A DNA stretch of 64,000 nt from Flavobacterium aciduliphilum (GTDB lineage: Bacteria; Bacteroidota; Bacteroidia; Flavobacteriales; Flavobacteriaceae). The notes beneath the pieces are model-generated. The model searched no databases. It was not told the DNA's origin and saw only the letters and a program-made list of their open reading frames with translations. The stretch's first letter is position 1; the number at the start of each line of letters is the position of its first letter. The translations under genes and the position numbers were made by a program. The stretch spans positions 124,001-188,000 of the forward strand of contig NZ_QLSZ01000006.1 of NCBI RefSeq assembly GCF_003268855.1. Direction: 5' to 3'. Of this stretch, positions 60,448-64,000 are shown piece by piece.

Positions 60448-61062
60448 ATGCGCTATTTTCATGAATCAATTTCAAGCCTTATTTACTGCCGTGTTTTTAT
60501 TTTTTTGATGCCTTCTTTTAGTCAAGAAACCTCAAATAAATGGAAGTTTGCTTTTCAATTAGACAATCGGTTCTCAAGTATTCGTGGTAAGGAAGTTACA
60601 GTATTTGGAGGCAAAGTTGGAGTGCAATATCGCAAACTAACACGATTTGGTTTAGGCGGTTCGATAGTAATGAATCCAGTTTATATAGAGTATTTCAATA
60701 GAAAGGTTAATGCACAAGAAACCAATAAAATTAGTTTTTGGTATGTAAGCATTTTTAACGATTGGATTCTTTACAAAAACAAAAAATGGGAGTGTTTTGC
60801 CACGGAACAAGTGGGTTTTGGTAGGCCTAATTTTACTAAAGAAATCAATAATGATGTTGTGAGTGATGTGGATGTAGCAGTCTATGTTAACGAAATCTCG
60901 GGACAAGTAAATTATAAAATAGTACCTTGGATTGGGGTAGGTGCTGGAATAGGACATCGGAATTTATTAAATAAAAAATCGGTGCTCAACACAACGTTTG
61001 ATGCTCCGATTTATATTGCTAAGATTATTTTGTACCCTGATTTTTTCTTTAAAAAACTATAA
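60448..61062 (+). pseudogene. Outer-membrane beta-barrel protein with an apparent signal-peptide frameshift
   Basis: The main frame encodes a small barrel: KWKFAFQLDNRFSSIRGKEV, then alternating strands to VPWIGVGAGIGHRN and an end in FFFKKL. The reading frame from the ATG at 60461 begins MNQFQALFTAVFLFF and hits a stop at 60506-60508. One extra T in the T7 run (60500-60506) would join it to LMPSFSQ, giving a textbook signal peptide. The ATG at 60448 reads the main frame directly but gives a poor leader. The gene is therefore either frameshifted, phase-variable at T7, or carries a sequencing indel. No named family is recognised. Confidence 0.6.
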
Positions 61063-61130
61063 TTCAATACCACTTAAAATTCCTGTCAATTGACGTTGTA
61101 ATTCTGGGTTCATATTCTGTTCTAAATTCT

Positions 61131-61158
61131 ATAATCGTTATTCATCAATCGTTAATCT
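61131..61158 (-). repeat. Degenerate 7-bp phased repeat at the pirin 3' end
   Basis: Four heptamers (ATAATCG, TTATTCA, TCAATCG, TTAATCT) end at the pirin stop. The 12-mer TCAATCGTTAAT at 61145-61156 recurs at 63847-63858, between the aspartate aminotransferase and desaturase genes. Confidence 0.45.
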
Positions 61159-61874
61159 CATTGTTCCATTGGAATTTCCATCACTAAAAACTTGGCATTG
61201 GTATTGGCTTTGATTTCAATTTCTTTGGTATCCCAAACGCCAAGTGCGTCTCTTTTTTCTAATTGTTCCCCATTTACTTCGATTTTGCCTTCAATATTCA
61301 TGATGTAAAATCCGTTGCCTTCTTTTTTTAGCGAAAGTTTTTTTGAAAAACCAGCGTCAAAATCACTTAGATAGAACCAAGCGTCTTGATAAATCCATAC
61401 GCCTTCATCGTCGGCATTTGGAGAAAGGATTTGCGCAAAATCATTTTTTTGTTTGGTTACATCCAATGTAATTTGTTGGTAGCGCGGGGTTACATTTCTA
61501 TATTTCGGAAACAACCAAATCTGAAATAATTTAGTATGTTGGTCATGATTCGGATTAAATTCACTGTGTTGAATTCCAGTTCCAGCACTCATTACTTGTA
61601 CGTCGCCAGTTTTAATGGTTGATGCATTTCCCATGCTGTCTTTGTGCGCCAAATCACCTTCTAGTGGAATGGTAATGATTTCCATGTTGTCGTGCGGGTG
61701 CGTCCCAAAACCCATTCCAGCTGCTATGGTGTCGTCGTTTAAAACGCGCAACATTCCAAATTGCACTCTTTCGGGATTGTACCAACTTGCGAAACTAAAA
61801 CTGTGGTAGGCGTTTAACCAACCGTGATTGGCGTGACCTCTTGTATTTGCTTTGTGTAAAACTGATGTTTTCAT
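61158..61874 (-). CDS. Pirin family bicupin protein
   Basis: A 238-residue pirin. The N-terminal cupin carries the metal ligands His59 and His61 in GFGTHPHDNMEI and His103 with Glu105 in GIQHSEFN; WYNPERVQFGMLRVLNDD precedes them. The C-terminal cupin has diverged. Bacterial pirins can have quercetinase or redox-sensor roles; the substrate is unknown. It is divergent from the acetyltransferase gene. Confidence 0.92.
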   Translation of the reverse strand: MKTSVLHKANTRGHANHGWLNAYHSFSFASWYNPERVQFGMLRVLNDDTIAAGMGFGTHPHDNMEIITIPLEGDLAHKDSMGNASTIKTGDVQVMSAGTGIQHSEFNPNHDQHTKLFQIWLFPKYRNVTPRYQQITLDVTKQKNDFAQILSPNADDEGVWIYQDAWFYLSDFDAGFSKKLSLKKEGNGFYIMNIEGKIEVNGEQLEKRDALGVWDTKEIEIKANTNAKFLVMEIPMEQ

Positions 61875-61891
61875 TTTGATAAATTATAATA

Positions 61892-61912
61892 CAAATTTAC
61901 AATACAAAATTA
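61892..61912 (-). promoter_or_regulatory. Tandem -7 elements upstream of pirin
   Basis: On the minus strand TAATTTTG (61912-61905) and TAAATTTG (61899-61892), both fitting TAnnTTTG; the nearer one ends 17 bases before the ATG. Confidence 0.5.
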
Positions 61913-61960
61913 TTTTTCTTTTATTAAATTAATAAATATAATTTCAAAAAATAGAAATAT

Positions 61961-61968
61961 TATATTTG
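61961..61968 (+). promoter_or_regulatory. Putative -7 element of the acetyltransferase gene
   Basis: TATATTTG ends 19 bases before the ATG at 61988; it is divergent from the pirin promoter. Confidence 0.5.
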
Positions 61969-61987
61969 GGAGGTATAACAGTAACTT

Positions 61988-62545
61988 ATGAAAACCGAAA
62001 AAGAGAAAATGCTCGACGGCGAAATCTATTTTGCTAATGATAAAGTCCTCATTGCTGAGCGGCTACGGGCTAAAAAACTTCTGCATCGATTGAATGTTAC
62101 AGAATATGTAATGAATGGCAATGCGCGAAATATTATACGTGAACTGATGCCCCATGCGCACAAGCGTTTGTACATCGAACCCCCATTTCATTGCGATTAT
62201 GGGTATAATATCCATTCGGGAGAAAATGTGTATTTTAATGTGAATTGTGTGGTCTTGGACACCATGAAAATTGAAATAGGGAATAATGTGTTTTTTGGTC
62301 CTGGAGTTCATATTTATACTGCCACCCATCCCCTTGATGCTATTGATAGGCGAACGGTTGAGTTTTCAAAACCAGTTTCAATTGGAGATGATTGTTGGGT
62401 CGGAGGAAACACGGTTATTTGTCCAGGTGTGAAAATTGGAAACGGTTGCACAATTGGCGCAGGTTCGGTTGTAACCAAAGATATTCCAGATCATTCACTC
62501 GCTGTTGGAAATCCGGCGAAAGTGATTCGGATGTTAAACGAATAA
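61988..62545 (+). CDS. Sugar O-acetyltransferase, maltose/galactoside acetyltransferase type
   Basis: A 185-residue left-handed beta-helix acyltransferase. The N-terminal Maa-like segment (KEKMLDGEIYFANDKVLIAER) leads into hexapeptide repeats (FFGPGVHIYTATHPLDA with the catalytic His, then GGNTVICPGVKIGNGCTIGAG, ending GNPAKVIRMLNE). It transfers acetyl from acetyl-CoA to a sugar hydroxyl; the physiological sugar is not known. Length is normal. Confidence 0.92.
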   Translation: MKTEKEKMLDGEIYFANDKVLIAERLRAKKLLHRLNVTEYVMNGNARNIIRELMPHAHKRLYIEPPFHCDYGYNIHSGENVYFNVNCVVLDTMKIEIGNNVFFGPGVHIYTATHPLDAIDRRTVEFSKPVSIGDDCWVGGNTVICPGVKIGNGCTIGAGSVVTKDIPDHSLAVGNPAKVIRMLNE

Positions 62546-62577
62546 AAAACCTCAAAACTTGAATTTTGAGGTTTGCT
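62545..62577. terminator. Bidirectional terminator between acetyltransferase and aspartate aminotransferase genes
   Basis: An 11-bp perfect stem (62547-62557 with 62564-62574) with a 6-base loop. The A-run on the left serves as a T-run on the minus strand; the plus-strand T-run is short. Confidence 0.8.
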
Positions 62578-62611
62578 ATCTATTTGAATTTGTATTTTGT
62601 TTATTGAAATT

Positions 62612-63802
62612 TTATACTAATGCTTCTTTAATTCGTTTCATAGCCTCGGTCAATAAAGCTTCGCTAGTAGCATACGAAAAACGTATACAATTTGGATTTC
62701 CAAAGGCATCTCCTGTTACGGTAGCCACATTGGCTTCGGACAACAAATACATCGAAAAATCATCGGCGTTGAGGATTACTTTTCCACGTAAGGTTTTTCC
62801 AAAGTAATAGGAAATATCTGGAAAAACGTAGAAAGCCCCTTCTGGAACATTCAATTTGAATCCAGGAATATCTTTTACTAAACCAACTACTAAATCTCTA
62901 CGGCCTTTGAAAGCAGCAACCATGTCATTTAACACACTTGGATCGGCGTCTACTGCAGTAATTGTGGCTCTTTGTGCAATAGAATTGGCTCCAGAAGTAA
63001 CTTGTCCTTGCATTTTAGTACACGCTTTGGCAATACCTTCAGGTGCACCGATGTATCCAATTCTCCATCCCGTCATAGCAAAGGCTTTGGCTACCCCGTT
63101 AACAGTAATCGTTCTTTCAAACATCCCTGGAATGGAAGCTATACTGCAAAACGTACCGGAAAAATTGATGTGCTCATAAATTTCATCGGAAACTACATAA
63201 ATTTCGTTGGGTTGGTTTAATATCACTTTTGATAAAGCGGTCAATTCTTCTCTATTATAAACGGAACCACTTGGATTACATGGCGAACTGTACCAAATCA
63301 TTTTTGTTTTTGGAGTAATTGCTTTTTCCAATTGTTCGGGTGTGATTTTGAAATCACTTTCTACCGAAGTCGGAACTTCAACAGGAATGCCACCCGCTAT
63401 TTTAATGATTTCATAGTATGAAACCCAATAGGGTGCTGGTAGAATGACTTCATCGCCAGGATTAATCATGCATTGTGCAATATTAAATAGCGATTGTTTA
63501 GCTCCTGTAGAGACTACAATATTTTCTGGTTTATACTCTAAATTATTATCCCTTTTGAATTTTCTACAAATGGCCTCTTTCAATTCTAAATACCCGTCAA
63601 CAGGCGAATAAGTCGAATAATTTTCATCGATGGCTTTTTTTGCAGCGTCTTTGATGAAATCAGGCGTATTGAAATCGGGTTCACCCAAACTTAAGCTTAT
63701 AATGTCTTTTCCTTGAGCTTTTAATTCTCTTGCTAATGCAGCCATTGCTAGGGTTTGTGATGTAGATAGATTGTTAATTCTATCAGATAAAGGATTATTC
63801 AT
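62612..63802 (-). CDS. Aspartate aminotransferase-like PLP-dependent aminotransferase (class Ib)
   Basis: A 396-residue class I/II aminotransferase. SLSLGEPDFNTPDFIK near the start, STGAKQSLFN, YSSPCNPSGSVY, VVSDEIYEHI and the PLP Lys239 in VNGVAKAFAMTGWRIGYIG are all family hallmarks; RFSYATS near the end holds the substrate Arg. The sequence type is that of bacterial aspartate or aspartate/prephenate aminotransferase; substrate preference cannot be fixed from sequence alone. Confidence 0.93.
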   Translation of the reverse strand: MNNPLSDRINNLSTSQTLAMAALARELKAQGKDIISLSLGEPDFNTPDFIKDAAKKAIDENYSTYSPVDGYLELKEAICRKFKRDNNLEYKPENIVVSTGAKQSLFNIAQCMINPGDEVILPAPYWVSYYEIIKIAGGIPVEVPTSVESDFKITPEQLEKAITPKTKMIWYSSPCNPSGSVYNREELTALSKVILNQPNEIYVVSDEIYEHINFSGTFCSIASIPGMFERTITVNGVAKAFAMTGWRIGYIGAPEGIAKACTKMQGQVTSGANSIAQRATITAVDADPSVLNDMVAAFKGRRDLVVGLVKDIPGFKLNVPEGAFYVFPDISYYFGKTLRGKVILNADDFSMYLLSEANVATVTGDAFGNPNCIRFSYATSEALLTEAMKRIKEALV

Positions 63803-63859
63803 TTTGGTGTTGGTTATAAATTCTAAAAATTAAAAATCAAATTTTTTCAATCGTTAATT

Positions 63860-64000
63860 TTATGATAATTGAGGTTGTTTTCCTAAATCTCTCAAGTGAC
63901 TAAAGTGCGATAGTATAGCGGCTCTTGTAGTTTTGAATTCGTAATAAGGTAAATTACATTCTTTGGCCGTTTCTTTTACAAATTCTGCAATCTTATTGTA
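63860..64000 (-). CDS. Fatty acid desaturase family protein, C-terminal fragment
   Basis: The last 46 codons of a minus-strand gene that runs off the window. The fragment reads KIAEFVKETAKECNLPYYEF, then TRAAILSHFSHLRDLG before the stop at 63862-63860. This is the tail pattern of membrane acyl-CoA/linoleoyl desaturases, where the last His-box has just passed. The catalytic part is outside the window, so the assignment is moderate. Confidence 0.6.
   Translation of the reverse strand, partial: YNKIAEFVKETAKECNLPYYEFKTTRAAILSHFSHLRDLGKQPQLS

Noticed and set aside
60433..60450. TTG at 60433 as the start of the barrel gene
   Set aside because: The TTG is part of the TAGTTTTG -7 promoter element, so it lies upstream of transcription.
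1..64000. CRISPR array, insertion sequence, integrase, prophage or antiphage system
   Set aside because: No repeat-spacer pattern, transposase, integrase, Cas or known defence domains are seen; the gene named phage holin family at 33753 is a general membrane protein family without phage neighbours.

Overview
The window looks like a chromosomal segment of a Flavobacterium-like bacterium (Bacteroidota, Flavobacteriia). The evidence is AT-rich DNA, TAnnTTTG promoter elements, weak Shine-Dalgarno signals, a complete gene for the type IX secretion/gliding protein SprA, a RemB-like gliding protein, a flavobacterial cytochrome oxidase cluster and the bamA/Skp neighbourhood. From memory, the order sprA-gcvH-vanZ-deoC-remB matches Flavobacterium johnsoniae. 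The content is almost entirely core genome. I see no insertion sequence, prophage, integrase, CRISPR array or defence island, and no gap between genes exceeds about 300 bases.

Layout. 1-11.5 kb: the ruvA 3' end, sprA (2447 codons), gcvH, a VanZ-like gene, deoC and remB. 11.5-16.8 kb: heme and cytochrome oxidase biogenesis (ctaB, two subunit-III paralogues, a subunit-IV-like protein, a Cys-poor Sco-like protein, Sco1, DUF420, a small CxxC membrane protein). 16.7-25 kb: a DUF4403 lipoprotein with a candidate 34-aa ORF overlapping its 3' end, a TolC/MacA-like efflux pair, tsaB, then leftward mscS, an NTF2-like gene, a pseudouridine synthase and murI. 24.7-32.1 kb: a leftward envelope block (CBS protein, nadK, DUF6089, uppS, bamA, two Skp/OmpH chaperones). 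32.2-38.2 kb: pdxJ, a hydrolase, a holin-like membrane protein, then tig, clpP and clpX, a protein quality-control set. 38.3-46.4 kb: a GH3-family protein, DUF2797, AsmA, SppA and a folK-deoxynucleoside kinase fusion. 46.4-51.4 kb: an RNA methyltransferase, DUF1573, mutS, tRNA-Gly and tRNA-Leu, a DUF1508-like gene and an Ala-rich lipoprotein. 51.5-56.7 kb: an S46 dipeptidyl-peptidase, DUF4153 and waaA. 56.9-64 kb: a DegT aminotransferase, galE, a small lipoprotein, fabD, an outer-membrane protein with an apparent frameshift, pirin, an acetyltransferase, an aspartate aminotransferase and the 3' end of a fatty acid desaturase.

Common themes are envelope building (BamA/Skp, WaaA, UppS, MurI, SprA, AsmA), respiration assembly and proteolysis (ClpXP, trigger factor, SppA, S46 peptidase).

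The most unusual signal is non-coding. Short degenerate repeats with a strict 7-bp or 8-bp period sit next to housekeeping genes: before clpX, galE, the GH3 gene and the tRNA pair (7 bp), and in the leaders of clpP and fabD (8 bp, shared core TTAAACT). They differ in sequence from site to site but keep the period, and some form long hairpins. Other points of interest are an apparent -1 indel in a T7 tract inside a signal peptide at 60500, a small ORF overlapping the DUF4403 gene, a compact GC-rich structured element at 56.73-56.80 kb, and two promoter-associated inverted repeats with identical 8-19-8 geometry.
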